Positions 43,740 through 54,170 are shown, counted from the stretch's first letter. The stretch: DNA of 64,000 nucleotides from Bos javanicus (GCF_032452875.1 NC_083870.1:2852001-2916000), one strand, 5' to 3'. Program-made: numbers and translations. The notes: generated from the sequence alone by a model not told the origin.

Positions 43740-44000
43740 TTTACTACCCATTCAATAAGAAGTAATTGAGCAACTACTATGCGCCAGTATTCCAGGCACT
43801 ATGGTAGGCACTGGGACAGAAGTGTGAGCAAGTGTGATAAGTGTCACAACCGAGGAAGTCCAGATAGACAAGGAACACATGGGAGAGATTCTGGAATAGA
43901 CTCTGGGATGGAACGTTGTCCCAGAAAGCTGACTGGAGAGTTACCTAGAGAAGGCTGAAGGACCTACAAGGAAGAGAGAAGCACAGGAAGAAAGGCTAGC
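43740..44000 (-). mobile_element. L2 fragment, antisense
   Basis: AGCAACTACTATGCGCCAGT, ATTCCAGGCACTATGGTAGG and CACTGGGACAGAAGTGTGAG are the reverse complement of the L2 3' end. Beyond ~43850 the match is doubtful. Confidence 0.55.
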
Positions 44001-44659
44001 CTGCAATTCAATTGCAGCTGATGCTTCAGTTGATCCTCCAGGGAACTCTGAAATCGAGCTAGCCCTTCAGAAAGCTCCTAAATACCTCTCCTTTCTCCAA
44101 CTTTGTGTCCTGTGCCCTTGACTCAGGACCTCAGGATTCAGTCCCAAGTGTAGCCTTCCAGCTCCTGCTGGTACATGTTAGCCAGATTCTGTGGCCACTT
44201 CAGCAGATGGTCCCTCTTCTCCTTAGTGGGCCGAGCTTATCTTCAATCATGTGGGGATTTAGCCCATGTGATTGATCTAAATGCCAGGAGAGGAGACAGA
44301 GGTAGACTCTGAGAGAAACAAGCATCATCTTGTAAGACACCTGCCTCAATGGAAGCCTCCACACGATCTTCAGAACCTGCCTCCAATGGGGAGTAGGCCC
44401 TGTCTATGGATAACCAATAACTCTGGGAAAATTTGTAAGTTCAAGGTTCTCAACTGCACCTACTCAGGCATATCCTAGTCTCAAGTCTTGGGGTCCCATT
44501 TCTTCTCTATTAGAACCCTAAAAAAAAAAAAAAAAAGAACCCTGACTTGAGCAAAGAAGACTTGGTAGAGTGAGATTCAACTTTCTCGGCAGGTCTGCTC
44601 ATCCTAAAATTGAGTCCTGAGCCTGATTCTCCACACTTCCTGGCCCTACTGCAGAGATT
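44001..44659. other. unattributed sequence with a 16-A run
   Basis: A poly-A run lies at 44521-44536. Loose similarity to 46640-46900 (e.g. CAGAAAGCTGACTGGAGAG against CAGAAAGTTGACCGGAGGG) suggests an unassigned old repeat. No gene is seen. Confidence 0.35.
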
Positions 44660-45976
44660 CATTTCAGTTCAGTTCAGTCGCTCAGTCGTGTCTGACTCTT
44701 TGTGACCCCATGAACTGCAGCACACCAGGCCTCCCTGTCCATCACCAACTCCCAGAGTCTACCCAAACCCATGTCCATTGAGTCGGTGATGCCATCCAGC
44801 CATCTCATCCTCTGTCGTCCCCTTCTCCTTCTGCCTTCAATCTTTCCCAGCATCAGGGTCTTTTCCAATGAGTCAGCTCTTCTCATCAGGTGGCCAAAGT
44901 ATTGGAGTTTCAGCTTCAACATCAGTCCTTCCAATGAACACCCAGGACTGATCTGCTTTAGGATGGACTGGTTGGATCTCCTTGCAGTCCAAGGGACTCT
45001 CAAGAGTCTTCTCCAACACCACAGTTCAAAATCATCTATTCTTCGGCGCTCAGCTTTCTTCACAGTCCAACTCTCACATCCATACACGACCACTAGAAAA
45101 ACCATAGCCTTGACTAAATGGACCTATGTTGGCAAAGTAATGTCTCTGCTTTTTAATATGCTATCTAGGTTGATCATAACTTTCCTTCCAAGGAGTAAGC
45201 ATGTATACCTGTGATGGATTCATTTTGATATTTGGCAAAACTAATACAATTATGTAAAGTTTAAAAATAAAATAAAATTTTTAAAAAACCATAAAAAAAT
45301 AATAATAATAATAATTTGATGGCTGCAGTCACCATCTGCAGTGATTTTGGAGCCCGGAAAAATAAAGTCTCTCACTGTTTCTATTGTTTCCCCATCTATT
45401 TGCCATGATGTGATGGGATCAGATGCCATGATCTTAGTCTTCTGAATGTTGAACTTTAAGCCAACTTTTTCACTCTCCTCTTTCCCTTTCATCAACAGGC
45501 TCTTCAGTTCTTCTTCACTTTCTTCCATAAGTGTGGTGTCATCTGCATATCTAAGGTTACTGATATTTCTCCTGGCAATCTTGATTCCAGCTTGTGCTTC
45601 ATCCAGCGCAGCGTTTCTCATGATGTACTCTGCATATAAGTTAAATAAGCAGGGGTGACAATATACAGCCTTGACATACTCCTTTTCCTATTTGGAGCCA
45701 GTCAGTTGTTCCATGTCCAGTTCTAACTGTTGCTTCCTGACCTGCATACAGATTTCTCAAGAGGCAGGTCAGGTGGTCTGCTACTCCCATCTCTTTCAGA
45801 ATTTTCCAGAGTTTGTTGTGATCCACACAGTCAAAGGCTTTGGCATAGTCAAGAAGGCAGAAATAGATGTTTTTCTGGAACTCTCTTGCATTTTCAGTGA
45901 TTCAGAGGATGTTGGCAATTTTATCTCTGGTTCCTCTGCCTTTTCTAAAATCAGCTTGAACATCTGGAAGTTCACA
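44660..45976 (-). mobile_element. BovB, antisense, 9-bp TSD, with L1 tail inside
   Basis: The copy runs from the reverse terminus TTCAGTTCAGTTCAGTCGCT to the FRKGRG codons of the reverse transcriptase. The target duplication GCAGAGATT is exact at 44651-44659 and 45977-45985. The frame 44674-45105 (143 codons) is the intact C-terminal end; 45250-45621 holds the YADD region. An L1 tail splits it at 45202-45315. Confidence 0.95.
45202..45315 (+). mobile_element. L1 tail-only insertion inside BovB
   Basis: GTATACCTGTGATGGATTCA, TATTTGGCAAAACTAATACA and the tail (ATAA)n are the last ~110 bp of an L1 (compare 6170-6266). The BovB flanks read AGTAAGCAT before and TAATTTGATGGCTGCAG after. Against the copy at 42125-42150, a few host bases are missing and I see no duplication. 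Confidence 0.88.
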
Positions 45977-45985
45977 GCAGAGATT

Positions 45986-46169
45986 AGGATTTCCTAATGC
46001 TGCCAAGGAGGCTTTGGATTTCATATTTTGTCTAGAATTGATCATTAATTCTACTCTGCTCTATGCCTATCATCATCTCTCAGTGACATTCAATGACAGT
46101 CAGTAACTGCCACCAATTCCATGATCCTCTTAGGTACATTTTCCTCACACCTCTTCAGTGCCTAAGCTA
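45986..46169. other. unique sequence
   Basis: I see nothing recognisable. Confidence 0.35.
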
Positions 46170-46513
46170 TAGTAAGTCCCCTACGTATGAACCTTGAGGT
46201 TGCAAACTTTCAACGATGTGCACGTGTGTTCACATGTCCAATCACATAAGTTAGTTCAGGTGTCTGGCATACCTTGTCACATGTGTGCACCCTCTACGAG
46301 TGGTCGTGCTTTTGTGTACTTTACTGTACAGTACCATATAGAGTACAGTAATACAGTATCTTTACTTCAACCTCAGGATGTCCTGAAGCAACCTTAAAAG
46401 CAGAAGTTTATAGCTGATTGTGTTAGTTGGGTACCTAGGCTGACTTTGTTGGATGTAGAAACAAATTGGACATATGAACATACTCTTCTCGTTCACATGT
46501 AGGGTACTTACTG
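46170..46513 (+). mobile_element. Tigger-derived non-autonomous DNA transposon
   Basis: A 344-bp element with inverted termini: TAGTAAGTCCCCTACGTATG on the left and, in reverse complement, CAGTAAGTACCCTACATGTG on the right (46513 inward). A TA dinucleotide precedes it (46168-46169) and CA follows, consistent with a decayed TA target duplication of pogo/Tigger transposons. The interior (ACTTTACTGTACAGTACCAT, AGAGTACAGTAATACAGTAT) is typical. It lacks a transposase. Confidence 0.75.
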
Positions 46514-47149
46514 CACTACACGAGCCAGTGCATCCCCTTCCACTAGTGTCCTAGCCCAGTCCTCACAACTGACCTGCTACATACACCAGGGGCTATCCTG
46601 ACTCCATCTACTACCAGTGTTGACATTCTCTTTGCCAGATGACTGGTGAATGAGACCAGTTCACATTTTAGCATCTCCTTCCCAGGACCACTCCTGACAC
46701 CGTCTTAGCTGGGATTTCTGGGAGATAGATCGTTGTACAGAAAGTTGACCGGAGGGTCAACTCAGAAGACATTCCTGTGAGGAAGTGAGGAAGGCAGGAT
46801 TGGAGAAGCCGGCCTGCAAAGAAGCTGCAACCAAGGCTCCAGACAATTTTATGAGGAACTCTGGTGCTGAGATGGCCTTGTGAAGTGGACCCACATTGAG
46901 GCAAGGGAGCTAAGCCTTGGTATCTCTGAAATCAGCTAGTCTTTGGCTGTGACTGCACCCCCTGTGGAGGGGTATGACTTTGAGGAGGCAGTACCCCATG
47001 GCCCATAACAAACCTCAGTGAGAGCTGCAGCAGCTGCTGACATTTCCAACAAATAAGGATGCATATGCTAACCAGGAAAAGAGGGTCTGGAGCCCCAGTG
47101 TCCAGCACAAAGAGACGTGGGGCCCAATCAAGAGAAGGGGTGAAAAAGT
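46514..47149. other. unattributed sequence
   Basis: No gene is seen. The part 46640-46900 loosely resembles 43900-44060. Confidence 0.35.
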
Positions 47150-47370
47150 CAAAAGGGAAGTGAGTGGTAGAAGGAAGAGGGGAAGTGCCTCAGGCAGAGG
47201 GAGGAACATGAGCCAGACAGGGACAGAGAATGAAATGACATTTGATGAGGCTGGAGCTCCAGTGGAGTGCTGGGGGGAGGGTGCCGGATGAGGCTGGAGA
47301 GGGAGACAGCAGACTCCTTTGTCATATGGAGGGAGGCAGCAGGCATGGTGTGCACAGTGCATGACGCACT
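47150..47370 (-). mobile_element. L2 fragment, antisense
   Basis: AAGTGCCTCAGGCAGAGGGA, GGAACATGAGCCAGACAGGG and GGATGAGGCTGGAGAGGGAG align in order with reverse-complement L2. Confidence 0.45.
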
Positions 47371-48955
47371 CATTCCACTGTTTAACCTTCAGCGAGGACT
47401 CTTGTTTCTCTCATTTCTAAGTTTTTGTGGAAGTGAGTCACTATTACCCCGTATTCACCCAAGAGTCCCTTTGAGGAATTAAGGCTTATGGACAAAAAAT
47501 AAGAAGAGTTTAATACCTAGCAATCTAGATAAAATGCCTGGGATGGATGGAATGCCCTAGGAACATGCTGTGTAACACACTCCCTCTGCTCTATGCTGTT
47601 TTCTGTGGGAGAGGCTGCAATTCTTTCCCTGCCTTAGTACATCCAGTTATAGCTGATGCCAGAAAGCAGAGAGATTTTACCCTAGCTTCCCAGGAACCGC
47701 ATGGGGCAGAAATTAGCATGCTCCATGAAGAAAGTATGACAAGTGAGGCTGCCAATCAACAGATTAGGTTATGTGGAAGAAGAAGCTGGACAGGAAGATG
47801 GGTGGGTATCAATTCAAGGGTGTGCTCTGTGTGGTGCTTTGGGAAAATCCCTGTACCTCCCAGGGCTCTAGAGAGCAAGACTAGGCTCAGTCCTCTCAGT
47901 TCAGCAGTCCTTTGATTCTGTATTTCTTAATAAATACCTTATAATATACTTAATGAAAGCAAGACATCACCCTTTGATGACCAAATCCATCCTGAGTCTA
48001 CCTTTCTTTTGGGCAAGGTTTTTGGTAGTAAGAGGAAAAAGCAGGTGGCCTATGGGAGCTGGTGAGAATTTCTTCCCCTCTAGACACAGTGATCAATGAA
48101 CCAAAAAGGCATGTAACCTTCCAGTCTAAGGTTTCCTCCTGAATGGTAGGTTCACTGACTTTTCACTGGAGCATCCCACCCCGCACAAGGAGAGTTCAAC
48201 CATCCTTGGCTTCAACTCTTATCTAGCAATTAGCAGGCACCCTGCCCTTTCTAATTCCTAATCTAATCTTCCCTGGCGCTTTCTCCATGCTCTCCTCATT
48301 TCATCTCTGCCTTGCAGTGCATGTTACTTGATTCACAAAATTACTGCCTTCCCAGCCCAGGCAAACATGGTTTAGGGCTTTATCTAAGCAGTGGGTACAA
48401 AGACAAATACTACATTACAGAGTTAACTTTGTAAAGCAAAGACCAATCTATTATTTATAACCATGAAGAACACTATTAATTCCCTGTCCTCAAATAGAGC
48501 AAATCTATGCCTTAAACAAGTTGGTTCTCTTAACAGTTGTTAGTTTAAGATTGGCTTACTGCACTAGGCACCAATGCACATTAGTGGATTACACATATTA
48601 CTTATTTAACCAATGTATTTCATTAATGGGTTCACCTAACTACATATGAAAGCATAGCTTATCTACTTAGCAGGTGTGCACTTGCATCAAATATTCATTT
48701 TCAATAGTAAATATGCTTTATAAGAAGCCAACAGCCTCCCGCAGTGACCACGTAATTCTGGACCATCAGCAGTGGCAGCAGCTGGCAGCATCTTTTGGTC
48801 AAGCCACCCAAGGGGCTCCCAAATGGAGGATACTCCCTAAGGTGTTAGTAGGCATCATTTCACCTGTCAACAAGCACCTGATGGGCATCTGCTCTGTGCC
48901 CCAGACTATGCACAGGGAAGAGATGCAGTGGGAGGCACTGGGAGGCAGTGGAACC
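47371..48955. other. 1.6 kb unique sequence, no gene seen
   Basis: The longest frame (47547-47915, 122 codons) has no recognisable domain, splice context or codon bias. I see no repeat that I can name. Confidence 0.35.
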
Positions 48956-48959
48956 TTCC

Positions 48960-49130
48960 TGGAAGCTTCAAGTCTAGCTCCAGTCCCACTGTTGTCTCTC
49001 ATGAGCTATATAAGCTTTGGCAAAACATTTCATCTCTGTAAGCTTTAATTTCCTCCCTTAAAGAAAGAAGCTACTTACAGCTCTGTCATGAGGCTCAATG
49101 ACCATAGTGAAGTGAAGGTGCTGAAAATCA
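48960..49130 (+). mobile_element. MIR SINE, sense
   Basis: TCTAGCTCCAGTCCCACTGT, ATAAGCTTTGGCAAAACATT, TCATCTCTGTAAGCTTTAAT and CTGTCATGAGGCTCAATGAC follow the MIR order. Confidence 0.7.
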
Positions 49131-49482
49131 TCCTCAAAGAGGAGTCATTCTGGCTACTGCTGTTGTTGTTGTTAGGCATAAAACAATTTCTGCTCTTTTG
49201 ATTTTCTATTCTCAATTACAGATTTTCCCATGAAAGAACTGAGACTGTTTATTCATCTCCAATCAGTGCCTGGCACATCTCTGACCCTCCATAATTGTTG
49301 GGTAAATGAGTCTCTTCCTTATGAGTAATTGTTTGTTTCATTTCTAATTATTAAATAAGTTTTAAGTAAAATAATTATAATAATACAAATGATAACTGGT
49401 AACAGATAGATCATCATTTGACACAATTAAAGACAAACAAGATATTACAATGCACATACATGCATTCATTGAATAAATACTT

Positions 49483-49773
49483 CAGTTCAGTCTCTCAGTC
49501 ATGTCCGACTCTTTGCGACCCCATGAATCGCAGCACGCCAGGCCTCTCTGTCCATCACCAACTCCCAAACATCCGCTGGATCATGGAAAAAGCAAGAGAG
49601 TTCCAGAAAAACATCTATTTCTGCTTTCTTGACTATGCCAAAGCCTTTGACTGTGTGGATCACAATAAACTGTGGAAAATTATGAAAGAGATGGGAATAC
49701 CAGACCACCTGACCTGCCTCTTGAGAAATCTGTACGCAGGTCAGGAAGCAACAGTTAGAATTGGACATGGAAC
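49483..49773 (-). mobile_element. tiny BovB with inverted 5' part, 11-bp TSD
   Basis: Read on the minus strand, a ~85-bp BovB 3' terminus (reverse of 49483-49567) is preceded by an inverted ~205-bp reverse transcriptase piece. On the plus strand that piece reads in sense: motif A codons for CFLDYAKAFDCVDH at ~49619-49660 inside the frame 49418-49801. The whole is flanked by an exact duplication AATAAATACTT at 49472-49482 and 49774-49784. Removing it restores a continuous L2 3' end. This is the structure expected from twin priming. The frame has no independent coding meaning. Confidence 0.93.
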
Positions 49774-49933
49774 AATAAATACTTACCAAAGTCCATTTTA
49801 AGTTCTAAGCCCTGTTCTAGGTGCTGGGGCAAAAATGAGAACAAGACACACACGGTTCCTATCCTAATAGCAGGGCCCTTATAAAAGGAGAAGATGAACA
49901 AGAAATAAATATGCAAATATCAAGATAATTGCA

Positions 49934-50272
49934 GGACTTCCTGGTGGTCCAGTGGTTAAGAGTCCACCTGTCAAGGCGCCTGGTCCAGGAAGATCCCACA
50001 TGCGTCAGAGCAGCTAAGCCCATGCACCACAAATGCTGAGCCCACACTCTAGAACTCACATGCTGCAACTACGGTGCCTGTGTACTGCAGCTACTGAGCC
50101 TCTGTGCCTAGAGACCACGTTCCACAATAAGAGAAACCACCGCAATGAGAAGCCTGCGCACCGCAGTGAAGAGTAATCCCCACTCACTGCAACTTGAGAA
50201 AGCCTGCACACAGCAGTGAAGACTCAGTACAGCCAAAATTTAAATAAATAAATAATTTTTAAAATTAAAAAA
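49934..50272 (+). mobile_element. CHR-1 SINE, sense
   Basis: GGACTTCCTGGTGGTCCAGT opens the tRNA-like head. The long body contains CTGCAGCTACTGAGCCTCTG, GAAACCACCGCAATGAGAAG and CTGCAACTTGAGAAAGCCTG, and the tail is (AAAT)n. The flanks ATAATTGCA (49925-49933) and ATAATAGCA (50275-50283) suggest a slightly diverged target duplication. Confidence 0.9.
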
Positions 50273-50686
50273 GAATAATAGCAAAGAGTTGTAATGGAGG
50301 GAAGGTGTGTCTATGTTAGAGTGACTTCTCAGAGGGAATGATAATGGGACTGGACTGGAATTTTAAAAGGGATCTTGGCCCCTGAAGTTCTGATATCAAT
50401 TTTCTAGGCAGAAGGAGCAAGTGCCTTAAATGGGGGTGGGTTGTTACATTCAAGATATAAACAACAACCCAGTATAGAAGTAGAAGAAACAAAGAATGGT
50501 ATGCAAGGAGAATCTGTAGCATGTTGAGCTATAGCCAGCACTTGTGATTTTAATTTAAGAGCAGGGGAAGTGAGCAGAAGTTTATAAGTAGAGAAGAGAT
50601 GAGCCACTTTACATTTTCAGAATTTCTGTCTGGTTATCATGCAGAGAAAGATTTGTAGGAGAAAAGAGGCTATTTCCATAAGCCAG

Positions 50687-51119
50687 AGTTTCAGTTAGGG
50701 TTCCCCAGAAGCAAACCCTAAGACAAGAGCTCAAGTGCAATTTGTTTATTTCGGAGATGAAGGGAACTCCTTGGTAGAAGTGTGGGGAAGGAATACAAAG
50801 AAAAAGCAAGCAGCAAAGAGTATATTATTAAGCCGGTTGCCATAGTAAGTGACTGGAGCTTAATGCTGCAGAGAAACCTAGGGAAATGCTTCAATACACA
50901 TCGAAGAATAGTCCTGCCTCAAAGGTGAGAGAGTCAGGGTATTTATGCACCAACTCCCAAATTGAGGTTGCTGTTAAGAGATAGCAATTGTTACCTCCAT
51001 AGCCCTTCCTGTCCGTAGCAGGTGTGCAGAGTGACCATTCAAGATTGGAGGAGGGCAGGTTTGCTCATTGAGATGCAAAATCCAAGGGAGATAAGTGGGC
51101 ACCAACATCACCTGCTACA
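50687..51119 (-). mobile_element. solo-LTR-like element with AATAAA, in L2
   Basis: This ~430-bp block interrupts the L2. On the minus strand it would start TGTAGCAGGTGATGTTGG (from 51119) and carries an AATAAA signal at 50750-50745. Some 45 nt later comes CTGCTTCTGGGGAACC-like sequence ending near 50687, a layout typical of an LTR with R-U5 after the signal. No internal retroviral genes are present. The family is not assigned. Confidence 0.5.
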
Positions 51120-51473
51120 TGAGGTTAGATATAACGATGGCTTGAAATAAGAGTAGTGGTGGAGAAGGGGATGAACTTGAAGCCAAATTGGCAAGGCTTG
51201 CCAGATAAGTTTGGGGAGTGATGGAAAGAGAAAAATCAAGGATAGTTCCTGCACTAGGACCTAAGTAACTGGGTGGATAGTGGGACCATCTTATGAAATG
51301 GAAATGTTTGGAGAAGGCATCAGCTTCAAGGGAAAAGAATCAACAGATTTGTTTTGACATGCCTGTTAGACCTCAGAAAGGAACTGCCAAGTAGACAATT
51401 GTATGCAAAAGTTGAGCTCTTGGAAAATGGCCCTGCACTCAGTCTCCCACCCTGACTCTGACCAGAATAGCAT

Positions 51474-51676
51474 TGTTTTGGCTCAGATGGTAAAGAATCA
51501 GCCTGCAGGAGACCCAGGTTTGATCCCTGGGTGGGGAATATCCCCTAGAGAAAGGAATGGCAACCCACTCCAGCATTTTTGTCTGGAGAATCCCATGGAC
51601 AGAGGAGCTTGGCGGGCTACAGTCCATGGATTCATAAAGAATTGGACACAACTGAGCAACTAACACTTTCACTTTC
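51474..51676 (+). mobile_element. Bov-tA SINE, sense
   Basis: TGGCTCAGATGGTAAAGAAT, CAGGTTTGATCCCTGGGTGG, CAACCCACTCCAGCATTTTT and GGACACAACTGAGCAACTAA give head, body and BovB-like tail. The first bases of the head are diverged. Confidence 0.92.
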
Positions 51677-51794
51677 ATATTTTTTATTCCCATTTTCTAA
51701 GTTGGTTTCCTTGAAGAATTTCATCTAAATTCATGATTCTGGCACTAAGAAGTATTTGCCAAACACCTACTAGTGCAAATAGGTTGACTGCAGA

Positions 51795-52040
51795 AACTTG
51801 AGATCCAGTACTTACTGAACAGCTATTATGTGACCAGCCTTGTACTAGACTATGTCACATGCATTATCACATGTAAGCCTCCAGTAACCGAAGATAAGAT
51901 TTTATTATTGCCATTTTACAGCTAGGAAATCTGATTCAGAGAGGTGAGGTGACTTATCCAATGTCACACAGCTAAGAGAGAGAGGAGAGGAATCAGGCTT
52001 CCATGCTCCAGCTCGACACTCATTCCCCAGCACCAAGTTA
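51795..52040 (-). mobile_element. MIR SINE, antisense, well preserved
   Basis: TACTGAACAGCTATTATGTG, TGCATTATCACATGTAAGCC, CCATTTTACAGCTAGGAAAT, AGAGAGGTGAGGTGACTTAT and CAATGTCACACAGCTAAGAG follow a full-length reverse MIR. Confidence 0.88.
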
Positions 52041-52367
52041 CCTGGCTCAGTAATGAAGAGCAGACTCTGCCATCCAGCTTGGGTCCCTGAGTTTGGCTGC
52101 TGAAGGATTTTGGCATGGCTTCTTAGTCATTTGTTAGAGACCCCACCCAGAAGAAACCAGAAAGGAAGGACCCAATGACCATTTCCCAGGAAGTGTCTGA
52201 AGAACAGCCTCCACCAAGGAAAGATCCAATGATCACCAACTTGAAGAAAGACTGTCCTTCTCTTAAAGGGTCTGGGTGCATGCTGGAATGTCAACAAAGC
52301 TAATAACACAATAGTTTACCAAAACAAAACCTGCTTTTGGTTTTTTGTTTGTTTCCTTGCTTTGATT
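52041..52367. other. unique sequence
   Basis: I see nothing recognisable. Confidence 0.35.
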
Positions 52368-52481
52368 TGTTTTTTTTGGCCATGCCATGCAGCTTGCAGG
52401 ATCTTAGTTCCCTGAGGGTTTGATCCCTGGTAGGGGAACTAATGTGGAGTCCTAACCACTGGACCACAGGGCATTCCCCCT
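52368..52481 (-). mobile_element. CHR-2 SINE, antisense
   Basis: TTTTTTTTGGCCATGCCATG (tail side), GGATCTTAGTTCCCTGAGGG, TTTGATCCCTGGTAGGGGAA and CTAACCACTGGACCACAGGG define it. Confidence 0.92.
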
Positions 52482-52729
52482 GCTTTTGTTTACTCTAACA
52501 TTTCCCAAATCTGCTCAGCCATTGGACCCTAATCTCAAGAGCCCTATTACCATCCCCAGAGGGAGTGTTCTGAGGGACATGTTTGAAAATCCCACACTTG
52601 GCTAAGTCAGCACACCTTGGATTTCATCTTGTCTCAGTCATCTCAACCCCTCAGATGGCGCCATGACTTTGAACATCTTGCTTAACTCTGAAATTCAGTG
52701 CCCCCATTCTGACGATAGCATTCACAACT

Positions 52730-52830
52730 CTTCCATTCAACAAATGTTTGCTGAGCTTGTGCCAGGCCCAGTGCCAGGAGTGGCAGGTCCACAGTGAATG
52801 AGTCGGCTCCTGACAGCTTGATTCCTGGTG
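52730..52830 (-). mobile_element. L2 3' end, antisense
   Basis: CATTCAACAAATGTTTGCTG, AGCTTGTGCCAGGCCCAGTG and CCAGGAGTGGCAGGTCCAC are reverse L2. Confidence 0.6.
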
Positions 52831-53234
52831 CAAGCCACAGAGAAGGAGGCCACCTATTGCAGCTACCTGATCTCCAGAGCTTTCTCTTCTGTGAGAATCC
52901 ACGCAAAGCTTTTATCAGAGTAGACAAGATTAACGATCATTTATCCACAATGAACCTTAAGCCAGCTGAGAAGTAGCCCTGACAGCAGGACTACTACACA
53001 CCCCGTAGGACCAGTTCGAGGGGCCCCTTACTCTAAAAGCATGTGGATTGCACTAGAACTAAGTAAGACATAAAGCTTTTTTCTTCAAAAACAGTGTTAC
53101 TTGCAAACTACCATAGGTATGATGATGATACATAAGTCACACATAAATTTATAAACTGCAAAAATATAATATTTTGATATCATTTTACAGAACAAAAGAA
53201 CAATAATATGTTATTAATGTGATATCTTGATTGA
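52831..53234. other. flank of hAT fossil, nothing else seen
   Basis: AT-rich sequence. Part of it (from ~53090) may be the 3' untranslated side of the fossil hAT element that follows, but no terminal inverted repeat is recognised. Confidence 0.3.
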
Positions 53235-53870
53235 CTATGAGATTCTTCTGTCTGGCTTTTCTAAATATTCATTTATTAGGTCCAAAATTTATACTTTTAG
53301 CAACTTCATTTTCAGTTGATGTAATTGAAAGCATCTCTCTTGGCAAATGCCAGATCACAAATAATTTTTGGTAATTTTTTATCTTGAGAAGGATCTTTCT
53401 GCTGATGCAGCTATTACTGGAACTGTTAAGAGTATTTTATAGGTTGTGACAACATTGGGATAAATTTCTGATGAGTTATTTCAAAATATAAATTTTAGTG
53501 CATCTACAGCTGATGATTCTTACAAAACAATTTTTCTAAAGAGATTTAACTCTTCACACAATTCATTTTTGTGTAAGTCTGAATTTAATTTGAAATATAA
53601 ATTCATCCAATGACATCTTAATAGTTCCTGTGATATTTCCTGTAACTTGTGGAGGATGTACAAGAAACCAAAAGTGACATCATGATTTACATATCACTCG
53701 AAACATCTGTGTATGGTATATGGTTGTATCGTCAGTTACAAAGCAAAATTAATTTTTAAATAGTTTTCATGAATAATTGGCTTATCCAAAGCATCTTTTG
53801 AAAGTGGTGTTCTTTTCTATTGAATGAGATGATCTTTAAATTTGATTTCTCTTTCTAATCATGCTTGCTT
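53235..53870 (-). pseudogene. fossil hAT-family DNA transposase, C-terminal part
   Basis: On the minus strand the conceptual reading, allowing a few frameshifts, gives the C-terminal third of a hAT transposase. Upstream pieces read DVTFGFLYILHKLQ (53690-53650 region), then LCEELNLFRKIVL and EIYPNVVTTYK. The hallmark dimerisation-domain block LLTVPVIAASAERSFS follows at about 53434-53385, and then KITKNYL and CQERC. It closes with DLINEY near a terminal stop at 53237-53235. At least four in-frame stops and one frameshift break it. The SAERSFS signature is characteristic of hAT elements (Charlie/Zaphod/Tip100 and domesticated ZBED/ZMYM-type proteins). L1 tails begin directly upstream at 53915. 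It is not domesticated judging by the stops. Confidence 0.78.
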
Positions 53871-53914
53871 TGCAATGTTGCAGCAGTTTTCAAACCCAGA
53901 GATTCTGAACTTTT

Positions 53915-53968
53915 TGAAGGGGGAGACAGGGACAAATTGGGAAGTTGGGATTAACATATACACACCAC

Positions 53969-53999
<31 letters not shown>

Positions 54000-54170
54000 T
54001 AGCCAACAAGGACCTGCTGGGAACTATACTCAATATTTTGTAATTATAAGAGAAAAGAATCTGAAAAAGAATGTGTTTGTGTATAACTGAATCACCGTGC
54101 TGTACACTTGAAACTACCAATATATTGTAAGTTAACTGTACTTCAATATAAACCTTTTTTTAAACACTGT
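53915..54170 (+). mobile_element. L1 3' end, sense
   Basis: AACATATACACACCACTATA, AACAAGGACCTGCTGGGAAC, GAATCACCGTGCTGTACACT and TGTACTTCAATATAAACC are an artiodactyl L1 3' UTR containing a TA microsatellite. Confidence 0.85.
53969..53992. repeat. (TA)12 microsatellite
   Basis: Twelve uninterrupted TA units inside the L1 3' UTR. Confidence 0.95.

Larger units (their letters stand above)
49460..51410 (-). mobile_element. long L2, antisense, with three insertions
   Basis: One L2 can be followed in reverse: CATTCATTGAATAAATAC at 49463-49482, GTTCTAAGCCCTGTTCTAGG at ~49802, AGTGACTTCTCAGAGGGAA at ~50320, GGCAGAAGGAGCAAGTGCC at ~50408, and after an LTR block CTGGGTGGATAGTGGGACC and GACATGCCTGTTAGACCTC at 51268-51375. 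It is interrupted by an inverted BovB (49483-49773), a CHR-1 (49934-50272) and an LTR-like element (50687-51119). Confidence 0.65.

Noticed and set aside
47547..47915. 122-codon plus-strand frame as a host gene
   Set aside because: No recognisable domain, no splice or promoter context, no similar frame nearby; length is within chance for 64 kb on six frames.
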